In this document: piece by piece, positions 1 through 5,414 of the stretch
Numbering within the stretch: position 1 is the first letter of the stretch
Layout of the letters: every line of letters begins with the position of its first letter
Assembly: GCA_902462635.1 (NCBI GenBank)
Contig: CABQCN010000114.1
Coordinates: forward strand, 1 to 5,414
Direction of reading: 5' to 3'
Length of the DNA: 5,414 nucleotides
Source: an uncultured Oscillospiraceae bacterium
GTDB lineage: Bacteria; Bacillota; Clostridia; UBA1212; UBA1255
Notes under the pieces: generated by a model
What the model saw: only the letters and a program-made list of their open reading frames with translations
Told to the model about the DNA's origin: nothing
The model's database searches: none
Position numbers and translations under genes: made by a program

Positions 1-2375
1 ATCATTTGGCCTCGAACGGGCGGGTAAAATATTCGCTCGGCCAGACGCTGACGCTTGCGGTGGGCTCCCGCGTTTCGGAAGACGGGGAGACGCTCTGGAA
101 CAACACCGGCCTCACCTATGAATATACAGAAGACCGGCTGAATTCGGAAAACCTAATCATAAAAGAACAATTGACCGCGCCGGAAACGCGTATTTTTACG
201 GTCGTAGGTTTTTATGAACGGCCCGGTTTCGAAGAACGCGAGGCGCCGGGCTATACGCTTTTGACCGCCTATGAAGAAAATGCCGGAAATAAAAGTGAAA
301 GCGTGTATTTTACGCTGCGGAACGCCAAAAACGTATTTCATTTTTCCACTCATTATAATTATGAAAAGAATTCGCAGACCGAAGCGGCCTATAATACCGG
401 TTATCTGCGCGCGATCGGCGTGATGAAAGACGATAATATTAAAACCATGCTGTACGGATTCGCCGCGATTTTGATCGCAATCGTGATATTCGGCTCTATC
501 GCTTTGATTTATAATTCTTTTTCGATCTCCGTCAATGAGCGGATCAAACAATTCGGCCTTCTGTCATCCATCGGCGCAACAAAAAGACAGCTGATGCGAA
601 GCGTTTTGTTCGAAGCTTCCGCGCTCTGTGTGGTCGGTCTGCCGGCGGGGGTTCTTTCCGGGATCGGCGGGATCTGGGTGACCTTTTATTGCATCCGGGA
701 TCAGCTGCAGATGGTGTTCTACGGATACGAAAATATCCGCCTCAATTGTCATGTTTCCTGGATCTCCGTTCTGGTCGCCGTCCTGCTTGGCTTTATCACG
801 GTGATGGTTTCCGCATACCGTCCGGCGAGAAGGGCGCTGAAAATGTCCGCGATTGACGCCATTCGTCAGACCAATGAAATCAAGATCGAACCGAGGAAGG
901 TAAAGACATCGAAACTGACCTATAAACTGTTCGGATTCGAAGGAATGGTGGCTTCTAAAAATTTCAAGAGGAATAAAAAACGGTATCGTGCGACGGTTCT
1001 GTCGCTGTTTGTCAGTATCGTACTGTTCATTTCCACGAGCAGTTTCTGCGAATACTTTAAAAGTACGATAACGGTATATTCGAACAACTTCCCCTGCGAC
1101 ATCGCTTACCGGCTGGTTCCGGACAAAGAGCTGAGCGCGGCGGAGTCGGAAGCAAAAATGCAAACCGTATTCGACGCGCTGGCCGGAGTCCCGGGGGTAT
1201 CGGCCGCTTCTTATCACAAAAGCTTATCTACGTACAGTCTGCTCGTTCCGCTCGGAAGTTTAACCCCGGAATTTGTAACGTTTCAGAAAGAACAGAGAAA
1301 GCTGGTGACGATCTCCACACCGGACGGCGAATTTGCGGTAATGCGCGTGTCGATGTTTTTCATAGACGACGATACCTACCGCGAATATTGCAAAGAAATC
1401 GGCGCGGATGCGGAGTTGTATCTGGCCTCCGCCGGAACGTCGCCTGCCGCGATTGCCGCCGGAACGTATGTCGCCTACAATTCCAATAATAATAAGCGGT
1501 TTACAAGTGAAATATTCGGCAAACCGTCGCCCGGCTGCCGCTTGGCGACGCCGGAACTACCCGCGGGCGCGCAATTCCAGATGATCGAAAACGATGTAGA
1601 GGATCACGAACCGTATTGTTATTACATTACGGATCCGAACGCGGAAGAAATCCAAACCGGTAAAATCAAATTCGATGCGCTGTCAGACAGCGTTCCGCTC
1701 GCCGTGGGGACCGTCAGCAGTAAAACGCCGTTTTCCCTGCCGGGCACGAATGAGGAACTGCTGCTGCTGTATCCGTACAGTGCGGCGGATACAATGTTTG
1801 CGCTGACGCAGACGGAGCAGAACGCCTCTTACTGGAGCTTTGCTTTTCAGGCGAAAAACCATGGCGCCGTATACGAAGCGATGGCGCGGTATTTGGAAGA
1901 AAACGGCGAATCCGCCGGCAGACTGTACGATTACGCGGAATCCCGGCAGAGAGACAACGCGTATACCAGCGTCGTTTCTATCTTCTCTTACGGCTTTATC
2001 ATACTGATTTCTCTGATCGCCATTGCCAATGTGTTCAATACGATTTCGACCAACATCCAGCTCCGGCGGCGTGAATTCGCGATGTTGAAATCTATCGGCA
2101 CGACGCAGAAGGGGTTCCATAAAATGATGAATTACGAATGCATCCTTTACGGCCTGAAAGGAATTTTATACGGCCTTCCCGTTGCGCTGCTTGTCACGTA
2201 CCTGATCTTCCGGGTGACGGTTTCGGCGGTAGAACTCAGCTTCTATGTGCCGTGGTACAGCGTAGCGATCGCGGTCGGCAGCGTGTTCTTCGTTGTATTT
2301 GCCACGATGCTTTACGCCATGCGGCAGGTTCGCAAAGACAATCCCATCGATGCGCTCCGTAATGAGAATCTGTAA
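1..2375 (+). CDS. FtsX-like ABC transporter permease, two FtsX domains (5' end missing)
   Basis: This is the membrane subunit of an ABC transporter of the FtsX/MacB permease type. The reading frame is already open at the window edge (codon CAT at 3-5 precedes a TTG at 6), so the true start and the first membrane helix lie to the left. Counting residues from the TTG, hydrophobic segments fall near 149-171, 199-226, 252-272, 326-346, 656-680, 716-738 and 751-771, which with a missing first helix would make eight. Two typical cytoplasmic FtsX coupling segments are visible, NERIKQFGLLSSIGATKRQL (178-197) and RRREFAMLKSIGTTQKGF (687-704), each followed by a transmembrane pair and an 'IDA(I/L)R' ending (283-287 and 781-785). 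A polar region of about 310 residues (347-655) should be extracellular and has no family I recognise. Known relatives export peptides, lipids or antibiotics or act as sensors; the substrate here cannot be read. The ATPase partner is probably upstream. Eight helices argue against the ten-helix BceB type. Confidence 0.9.
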   Translation, partial: HLASNGRVKYSLGQTLTLAVGSRVSEDGETLWNNTGLTYEYTEDRLNSENLIIKEQLTAPETRIFTVVGFYERPGFEEREAPGYTLLTAYEENAGNKSESVYFTLRNAKNVFHFSTHYNYEKNSQTEAAYNTGYLRAIGVMKDDNIKTMLYGFAAILIAIVIFGSIALIYNSFSISVNERIKQFGLLSSIGATKRQLMRSVLFEASALCVVGLPAGVLSGIGGIWVTFYCIRDQLQMVFYGYENIRLNCHVSWISVLVAVLLGFITVMVSAYRPARRALKMSAIDAIRQTNEIKIEPRKVKTSKLTYKLFGFEGMVASKNFKRNKKRYRATVLSLFVSIVLFISTSSFCEYFKSTITVYSNNFPCDIAYRLVPDKELSAAESEAKMQTVFDALAGVPGVSAASYHKSLSTYSLLVPLGSLTPEFVTFQKEQRKLVTISTPDGEFAVMRVSMFFIDDDTYREYCKEIGADAELYLASAGTSPAAIAAGTYVAYNSNNNKRFTSEIFGKPSPGCRLATPELPAGAQFQMIENDVEDHEPYCYYITDPNAEEIQTGKIKFDALSDSVPLAVGTVSSKTPFSLPGTNEELLLLYPYSAADTMFALTQTEQNASYWSFAFQAKNHGAVYEAMARYLEENGESAGRLYDYAESRQRDNAYTSVVSIFSYGFIILISLIAIANVFNTISTNIQLRRREFAMLKSIGTTQKGFHKMMNYECILYGLKGILYGLPVALLVTYLIFRVTVSAVELSFYVPWYSVAIAVGSVFFVVFATMLYAMRQVRKDNPIDALRNENL

Positions 2376-2440
2376 ATTTGCGCCGTACCTCAAAGGCAGG
2401 GACAATCGACCCCCATAATCAACCCAGAGAAATGCGGCAG

Positions 2441-2480
2441 AAAAATCTCCCGTGCCGGAAAAACCGGCCGGGAGATTTTT
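2441..2480. terminator. Bidirectional rho-independent terminator between convergent genes
   Basis: AAAAATCTCCCG (2441-2452) pairs perfectly with CGGGAGATTTTT (2469-2480). After a single bulged T (2453), GCCGG (2454-2458) pairs with CCGGC (2464-2468) around an AAAAA loop. The stem ends in T5 on the + strand and, through A5 on the left, also in T5 on the - strand. It lies 66 bases after the permease stop and 26 bases beyond the stop of the leftward surface-protein gene, so it can end transcription from both. The terminal T tracts are short (five) and are themselves part of the stem. Confidence 0.9.
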
Positions 2481-2505
2481 AGAAATACGTCGATTGCCCG
2501 GAAGA

Positions 2506-3474
2506 TCATCCGTATACTTTTTTCCTGAGCACGACGAAAGCCGTGATCCCGGACAGGAGCATTACCACTGCGAAAAGCAAGTCGGAATTATCGCCTGTCG
2601 GGTTGTTCCCCGGTTTCTGCGTCGGAGACGGTGTCGGAAGATTGCTGCTTCCGCCGGAAGCGGAAACGGTTCCGATCTGAATATCGTCGATGAAAACAAT
2701 ATCCTGCGCTTTGATTCTTTGTTCCGTTTCATCGGTGATTTCGCTATAGCCGTGCTCGTCGATCCGCAGCGCGCTGATGCCTTCCATTTTTTCATGATAC
2801 GTATAAGTACCGATCACTTCGCCATTCAGCAGGACGCTGTATTGATCCGAACCGAGTTTAAATACGGCGGTCAGAACGTAATCCGTATTGGCCTTGAGTC
2901 CGGTTTTGATTACTTTCAGCGTATCTCCTGCCGCAGCGCCGTCCCTTGCAAGGATGGCAGGGGAATCCGTACCATCGTCGGGATTGTTCCGGATCGCGAA
3001 TATATTTTTCTCACCGTTGCCCCATTCGGACGGATCGGTGGTGTCGGAACCCACCAGCACGGTAATGCCGTGCGTACCGAATTTTTCAAAGCGGAAGGCA
3101 AACTGGACCGCGATTTCTTCCGCGTCGCCGTATTCCGTGGAGAAACCGCCGAAACGGATGTTGGCGGTCTGCGTACCGCTGAATCCTTCTCTGAAGAAGC
3201 GGATCGACTTCGAACCGCCGACTTTGTTTTCCACGATCATGGCGCCCTGCTGACGGTCGGGCATCCCGCCGTAAACGGACCCCAAAAACCCTTCCGGCTT
3301 TCCTTCCGGGTTTGTTTCCTCGCTGAAAACTTCGTCGCTTGCTTCGTATGCTTCGAAATCTTCCTTCAGGATGCTTGCGTCGATCTGCCCGTTCCATTGA
3401 GCGGCATACGCGGGTATGAGCGCGACAGACGCCAGCATTGCAACTGTTAAAATAAAGATAAGAACTTTTTTCAA
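2506..3474 (-). CDS. Secreted, C-terminally anchored surface protein with ConA/LamG-like beta-sandwich ectodomain
   Basis: This is a 322-residue exported protein. The start is taken as TTG at 3474 because an AGGAGG box (3483-3488) sits 8 bases upstream and the product then begins MKKVLIFILTVAMLASVALI, a textbook signal peptide with a likely cleavage at AYA(24)|A. The in-frame ATG at 3546 is rejected because it falls in the promoter -35 box. Residues of about 35-268 are rich in alternating beta strands and end in 'DIVFIDDIQIG' (258-268), the kind of closing strand seen in concanavalin-A-like or LamG jelly rolls; this fold call is by pattern only. A Pro/Thr/Ser linker (279-292) leads to NNPTGDNS (290-297), a hydrophobic helix (about 298-316) and RKK. 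That tail resembles sortase anchors of gut Clostridia (xPxTGDNS...KK), but the Pro is displaced, so it may simply be a membrane anchor. It probably binds glycan or a surface polymer, which is inference. It has its own promoter and shares a terminator with the permease. Confidence 0.85.
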   Translation of the reverse strand: MKKVLIFILTVAMLASVALIPAYAAQWNGQIDASILKEDFEAYEASDEVFSEETNPEGKPEGFLGSVYGGMPDRQQGAMIVENKVGGSKSIRFFREGFSGTQTANIRFGGFSTEYGDAEEIAVQFAFRFEKFGTHGITVLVGSDTTDPSEWGNGEKNIFAIRNNPDDGTDSPAILARDGAAAGDTLKVIKTGLKANTDYVLTAVFKLGSDQYSVLLNGEVIGTYTYHEKMEGISALRIDEHGYSEITDETEQRIKAQDIVFIDDIQIGTVSASGGSSNLPTPSPTQKPGNNPTGDNSDLLFAVVMLLSGITAFVVLRKKVYG

Positions 3475-3482
3475 CAAAAAAA

Positions 3483-3488
3483 CCTCCT
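3483..3488 (-). promoter_or_regulatory. Shine-Dalgarno box that sets the TTG start of the surface protein
   Basis: Read on the - strand this is AGGAGG, followed by a T7 run (3476-3482) and two consecutive TTG codons. Spacing is 8 bases to the TTG at 3474 and 5 bases to the TTG at 3477, which favours 3474. No ATG or GTG is available at a suitable distance. Confidence 0.85.
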
Positions 3489-3509
3489 GTAAAAATATTA
3501 TGTATACGA

Positions 3510-3523
3510 ATATCACAATAGTA
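3510..3523 (-). repeat. Left copy of exact 14-bp inverted repeat
   Basis: On the - strand this reads TACTATTGTGATAT, identical to the + strand at 3666-3679. Its first six bases are the -10 box of the surface-protein promoter and its far end falls at the expected transcription start. The match stops exactly at 14 bases on both sides. The bracketed inner segment is 142 bp (3524-3665). Confidence 0.9.
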
Positions 3524-3546
3524 TTAAATCCGAACCGGAATGTCAA
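3518..3546 (-). promoter_or_regulatory. Near-consensus sigma-A promoter for the surface-protein gene
   Basis: On the - strand there is a perfect TTGACA -35 box (3546-3541), a 17-base spacer and a TACTAT -10 box (3523-3518, four of six consensus bases). Transcription should begin near 3511, giving a leader of about 37 bases before the TTG start. The -10 box is embedded in the left copy of the 14-bp inverted repeat. Confidence 0.75.
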
Positions 3547-3577
3547 TATGCAAATTTCACACGACAGATTCGTAAAA

Positions 3578-3593
3578 AAGATTCATAAATCTT
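3578..3593. repeat. 16-bp dyad AAGATT-CATA-AATCTT, possible operator
   Basis: AAGATT (3578-3583) and AATCTT (3588-3593) are perfect inverted 6-mers around CATA. The dyad lies between the -35 boxes of the two divergent promoters, upstream of both, so it is better placed to bind a regulator than to act as a terminator. No regulator gene is present in the window. Confidence 0.4.
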
Positions 3594-3608
3594 CCATCCG
3601 CCGAATAA

Positions 3609-3637
3609 TTGTGTTTTCGAACGTTTCATGTTACAAT
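3609..3637 (+). promoter_or_regulatory. Candidate extended -10 promoter for the acyltransferase operon
   Basis: The -10 box TACAAT (3632-3637) is preceded by TGT, which makes a TGn extended -10. A weak -35 (TTGTGT, 3609-3614) lies at a 17-base spacing. Transcription would start near 3644, leaving a leader of about 53 bases that contains the right copy of the 14-bp inverted repeat. It is weaker than the opposing promoter. Confidence 0.5.
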
Positions 3638-3665
3638 GTCCCCGTTAATCTGAAATGGTTACGGC

Positions 3666-3679
3666 TACTATTGTGATAT
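3666..3679 (+). repeat. Right copy of exact 14-bp inverted repeat
   Basis: TACTATTGTGATAT here is the exact inverted partner of 3510-3523. It ends three bases before the ribosome binding site of the acyltransferase-like gene. The sequence in the -35 position relative to its TACTAT (CGTTAA, 3643-3648) is poor, so in the present orientation this copy should not act as a promoter. Confidence 0.9.
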
Positions 3680-3681
3680 AT

Positions 3682-3687
3682 GAGGTG
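3682..3687 (+). promoter_or_regulatory. Shine-Dalgarno box that sets the start of the E2-like gene
   Basis: GAGGTG lies 9 bases before the ATG at 3697 and 12 before a second ATG at 3700. The in-frame ATG at 3655 has no such box and would place the inverted repeat inside the protein, so it is rejected. Confidence 0.75.
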
Positions 3688-3696
3688 AACTGTAAA

Positions 3697-4596
3697 ATGA
3701 TGCAGCTGAAAAGAAAGTTCGGCGACCGTTACGATGGATACAGGGTCAAAAAAGTAGACCCGTTTTTTTTCCTGATTCCAAACATTATGCCGACCCGCGT
3801 CGACAGTCAGGTATATTTTTCCGATGAGATCGAAATTTCCGCGTTGGAAAAATTTGTAAGAGAACACGGGGAAACAGATCTTCCCGGACTCAAAATGTAT
3901 CATGTGATGATTGCCGCAATGATTCGCCTGATTTCCCAAAAGCCGTATTTGAACCGTTTTGTAATGCACGGGAAAATCTTTGCGCGCAACCAGATTACGA
4001 TTTCCATGTCGATCAAACGGGGAACGGGAGACGACGCTTTGACGACGGTTATCAAACCGCGCTTCGAGCCGGAGGATACTCTGGCCGACGTGGTGAGAAA
4101 ATTCAATGAAGCCGTGGAGGAAAACCGGAAGACGGAAATGGAGAACGACACGGACAATACCGCATCGATTCTCGGGAAACTTCCCGCCTGGCTCGTACGC
4201 TGGTTCGTAAAGTTTATGTTTTTCTTGGATCGGCGCGGCCATCTCCCGAAAGTGATCAACAAGGCCAGTCCGTTCCATACGAGTATGTTTCTGACAAATA
4301 TGGGTTCCCTCGGAATCCGTCCGATTTATCATCATATTTACGAATTCGGAACGACTTCCGTTTTTGTAGGAATGGGCAAGAAGGAAACGGTTTATGAAAC
4401 GAAATCGGACGGCAGCCTTGCCAAACGCCGTAAAATGGGGATCAAAGTGGTAGCTGACGAGCGAATCTGCGACGGCAATTATTATGCGACCTCGATGCGC
4501 GCTCTGGCACGCTATCTGCACAATCCCGAGCGCCTTCTCGAACCGCCGGAAACCGTCGTCCTTGACGATGGCATCGACATGAAAGGCCGTACATAA
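3697..4596 (+). CDS. Stand-alone E2/CAT-superfamily acyltransferase-like protein lacking the catalytic histidine
   Basis: This 299-residue protein resembles the catalytic domain of 2-oxo acid dehydrogenase E2 subunits and chloramphenicol acetyltransferase, without any lipoyl or E1/E3-binding domain, at roughly the length of one such domain. Supporting patterns are 'LKMYHVMIAAMIRLISQKPYLNRF' read as two pieces (65-76 and 77-88), the core strand ITISMSIKRG (100-109), LTNMGSLGI (199-207) with EFGTTSVFVGMGK (216-228), and DERICDG (254-260). In active family members the last motif is (D)HRxxDG, with the His as general base; here that position is Glu255 (GAG at 4459-4461) while Arg256, Asp259 and Gly260 remain. 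Such a protein may use another residue, have altered chemistry or be a non-catalytic binder. Residues 162-178 form a hydrophobic stretch that could contact membrane or another subunit. No E1 or E3 genes are nearby, so a role in a dehydrogenase complex is unlikely. The gene abuts the GNAT gene and is probably co-transcribed with it. The start is set by the GAGGTG box. Confidence 0.85.
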   Translation: MMQLKRKFGDRYDGYRVKKVDPFFFLIPNIMPTRVDSQVYFSDEIEISALEKFVREHGETDLPGLKMYHVMIAAMIRLISQKPYLNRFVMHGKIFARNQITISMSIKRGTGDDALTTVIKPRFEPEDTLADVVRKFNEAVEENRKTEMENDTDNTASILGKLPAWLVRWFVKFMFFLDRRGHLPKVINKASPFHTSMFLTNMGSLGIRPIYHHIYEFGTTSVFVGMGKKETVYETKSDGSLAKRRKMGIKVVADERICDGNYYATSMRALARYLHNPERLLEPPETVVLDDGIDMKGRT

Positions 4597-5100
4597 ATGG
4601 ACCTTTATCGAATTACGGAAATGACGGAGGATGCCGCGGAGCAGATCGCTTCCTGGAACTATCCTCCGCCTTTTGCGATTTACAGTTTCGGCGGCGACGC
4701 TGCGGAGCGGGAAGAACTCCAAAACGGGCTGCATTTTGCGGCGTACCGCGCGGCGTTCGGGGAATTGCCCTGCGCTTTTATTGCCATTGGCTGGTCCGCG
4801 CAGATTCAGGATCCCGGATTGCGTGAAATCTATGACGACGAATCCTATACGGATATTGCGTTCGGGCTGCGTCCGGACCTTTGCGGGCAAGGATACGGAG
4901 AAGGCTTTGTGAAATGTGCAATCGACTTTGTGCGCTCCCTTTTCCCGGAGGACGGAATCCGGCTGAGCGTAGCCGCAGAAAATATAAGAGCGTGCCGCCT
5001 TTACGAAAAACTTGGATTTCGCGTGGCGCACGCCTTTACGACCAACGCGGTGGACGCCGCCTGCGGACGTGCGCTTCCCATGAAAATCATGATTCTTTAA
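4597..5100 (+). CDS. GNAT-family N-acetyltransferase
   Basis: This 167-residue protein has the size and motifs of a GNAT enzyme, which moves an acyl group from acyl-CoA to an amine. The acyl-CoA pyrophosphate loop is CGQGYG (96-101), preceded by the strand DIAFGLRPDL (86-95) and followed by the helix GFVKCAIDFVRSLF. The conserved segment AENIRACRLYEKLGF (127-141) contains Tyr136, a common general acid in the family. The N-terminal WNYPPPFAIYSF (20-31) resembles RimJ/RimL-like or small-molecule acetyltransferases with a W-Y-P-x-P-Y pattern. The substrate cannot be read. The ATG follows the upstream TAA directly, with no gap, and only a weak GAAAGG (4581-4586) precedes it, so translation is probably coupled to the E2-like gene. 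Its stop overlaps the stop of the convergent amidohydrolase gene. Confidence 0.88.
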   Translation: MDLYRITEMTEDAAEQIASWNYPPPFAIYSFGGDAAEREELQNGLHFAAYRAAFGELPCAFIAIGWSAQIQDPGLREIYDDESYTDIAFGLRPDLCGQGYGEGFVKCAIDFVRSLFPEDGIRLSVAAENIRACRLYEKLGFRVAHAFTTNAVDAACGRALPMKIMIL

Positions 5101-5414
5101 TCGAGATTGAAAAATTTTAAGGCGTTGCCGGACAGGATCATCTCCCGCTCCCGCACTGTAAGCGGTAGCCGGTTAAAGCGTTCAAGTTCCTCTTTATGAC
5201 GCCACATCGGCGAATCGGTGCCGAAAAATACTTTATCTGCACCGTGTTTGCGAATGATCTCCGCCGCTTTTTCCGGAGACAGGAACATCAGCGAACTGCT
5301 GGTATCGATGTAAAGCCGCGGATGCCCCAGATAGACGTTCGCTTCTTCCCAGCAGCGGTATCCGCCGAGATGCGCGCCGATCGCGACCAGCTTCGGAAAT
5401 TTTTCCAGAACTTT
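5097..5414 (-). CDS. Amidohydrolase (Amidohydro_2 type metal-dependent TIM-barrel hydrolase), C-terminal part
   Basis: The frame is open to the right edge of the window, so only the last 105 residues are visible. They carry two hallmarks of the amidohydrolase-2 family: AIGAHLGG (11-18, with His15 expected near the metal or substrate) and KVFFGTDSPM (61-70, with Asp67 the usual metal-binding or catalytic aspartate). The intervening LYIDTSSSL and the closing ILSGNALKFFNLD (93-105) also match the usual C-terminal strand and helix order. Relatives hydrolyse amide or ester bonds or decarboxylate aromatic acids; substrate choice depends on the missing N-terminal part. The in-frame ATG at 5288 is internal, since the AHLGG motif lies upstream of it. 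The gene converges on the GNAT gene with no terminator hairpin visible between them. Confidence 0.9.
   Translation of the reverse strand, partial: KVLEKFPKLVAIGAHLGGYRCWEEANVYLGHPRLYIDTSSSLMFLSPEKAAEIIRKHGADKVFFGTDSPMWRHKEELERFNRLPLTVREREMILSGNALKFFNLD

Noticed and set aside
564..1217. Long - strand open frame opposite the permease gene
   Set aside because: It is antisense to conserved FtsX coupling and membrane segments; its product is Arg/His-rich with no family pattern.
1430..1485. Short direct repeat GCCGGAACGT in the permease extracellular loop
   Set aside because: The two copies encode an Ala/Gly/Thr-rich stretch in one continuous frame and are short enough to be codon-usage coincidence.
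2452..3450. Long + strand open frame (332 codons) opposite the surface-protein gene
   Set aside because: It is antisense to a gene with signal peptide, ribosome binding site and promoter; its translation shows no family pattern and is rich in Arg, His and Phe as expected of a shadow frame. Its start lies inside the terminator hairpin.
3416..3676. Small + strand frame of 86 codons through the divergent intergenic region
   Set aside because: It overlaps the signal-peptide coding region, both promoters and the inverted repeat, has no ribosome binding site, and its product has no recognisable feature.
3763..3770. T8 run inside the E2-like gene as a possible slippage (phase-variation) site
   Set aside because: Eight T residues encoding Phe-Phe-Phe are within normal range and the frame is intact. 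Without read data there is no sign of length variation.
3697..4596. Calling this a pyruvate dehydrogenase E2 or a chloramphenicol resistance enzyme
   Set aside because: There is no lipoyl domain, no E1 or E3 neighbour, and the catalytic His is missing, so neither specific function is supported beyond superfamily membership.
3631..5031. Very long - strand open frame (466 codons) across the E2-like and GNAT genes
   Set aside because: It crosses two genes with clear family motifs and the intergenic promoter; its translation has no recognisable domain and no ribosome binding site was seen. It reflects codon bias of the sense genes.

Overview
The window looks like a chromosomal stretch from a Gram-positive Firmicute, most likely a gut-type member of the Clostridia. 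The reasons are strong AGGAGG-type ribosome binding sites, sigma-A-like promoters, a TTG start, a surface protein whose C-terminus resembles the TGDNS...KK wall-anchor tails common in gut Clostridia, and an FtsX-type permease with Firmicute-style architecture. Coding DNA is of medium GC and the gene-free stretches are AT-rich. No RNA genes, insertion sequences or CRISPR arrays were seen.

Layout from left to right. (1) Positions 1-2375 (+) hold the 3' part of a large two-domain FtsX-like ABC permease; its start, first membrane helix and probable ATPase partner lie to the left. (2) Positions 2441-2480 form a near-perfect hairpin with A and U tracts, which can end transcription from both sides. 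(3) Positions 2506-3474 (-) encode a secreted, probably wall- or membrane-anchored protein with a beta-sandwich (concanavalin-A/LamG-like) ectodomain, starting at a TTG. (4) Positions 3475-3696 are a divergent regulatory region with a near-consensus leftward promoter, a weaker rightward extended -10 promoter, a 16-bp dyad, and an exact 14-bp inverted repeat that brackets both promoters. (5) Positions 3697-4596 and 4597-5100 (+) form an abutting two-gene unit: a stand-alone E2/CAT-type acyltransferase-like protein that lacks the usual catalytic histidine, and a GNAT N-acetyltransferase. (6) Positions 5097-5414 (-) are the 3' end of a metal-dependent amidohydrolase gene, convergent with the GNAT gene and sharing its TTAA stop.

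The most interesting region is the divergent intergenic one. The 14-bp inverted repeats flank the promoters, and the left repeat contains the -10 box of the surface-protein promoter. Inverting the bracketed segment would rebuild exactly the same TTGACA-17 bp-TACTAT promoter facing the acyltransferase operon. This suggests a phase-variable promoter switch (inverton) toggling between a surface protein and an acyltransferase pair. The repeat and promoter geometry are seen directly; the switching is inference. Paired operator sites or the ends of a small mobile element are alternatives.
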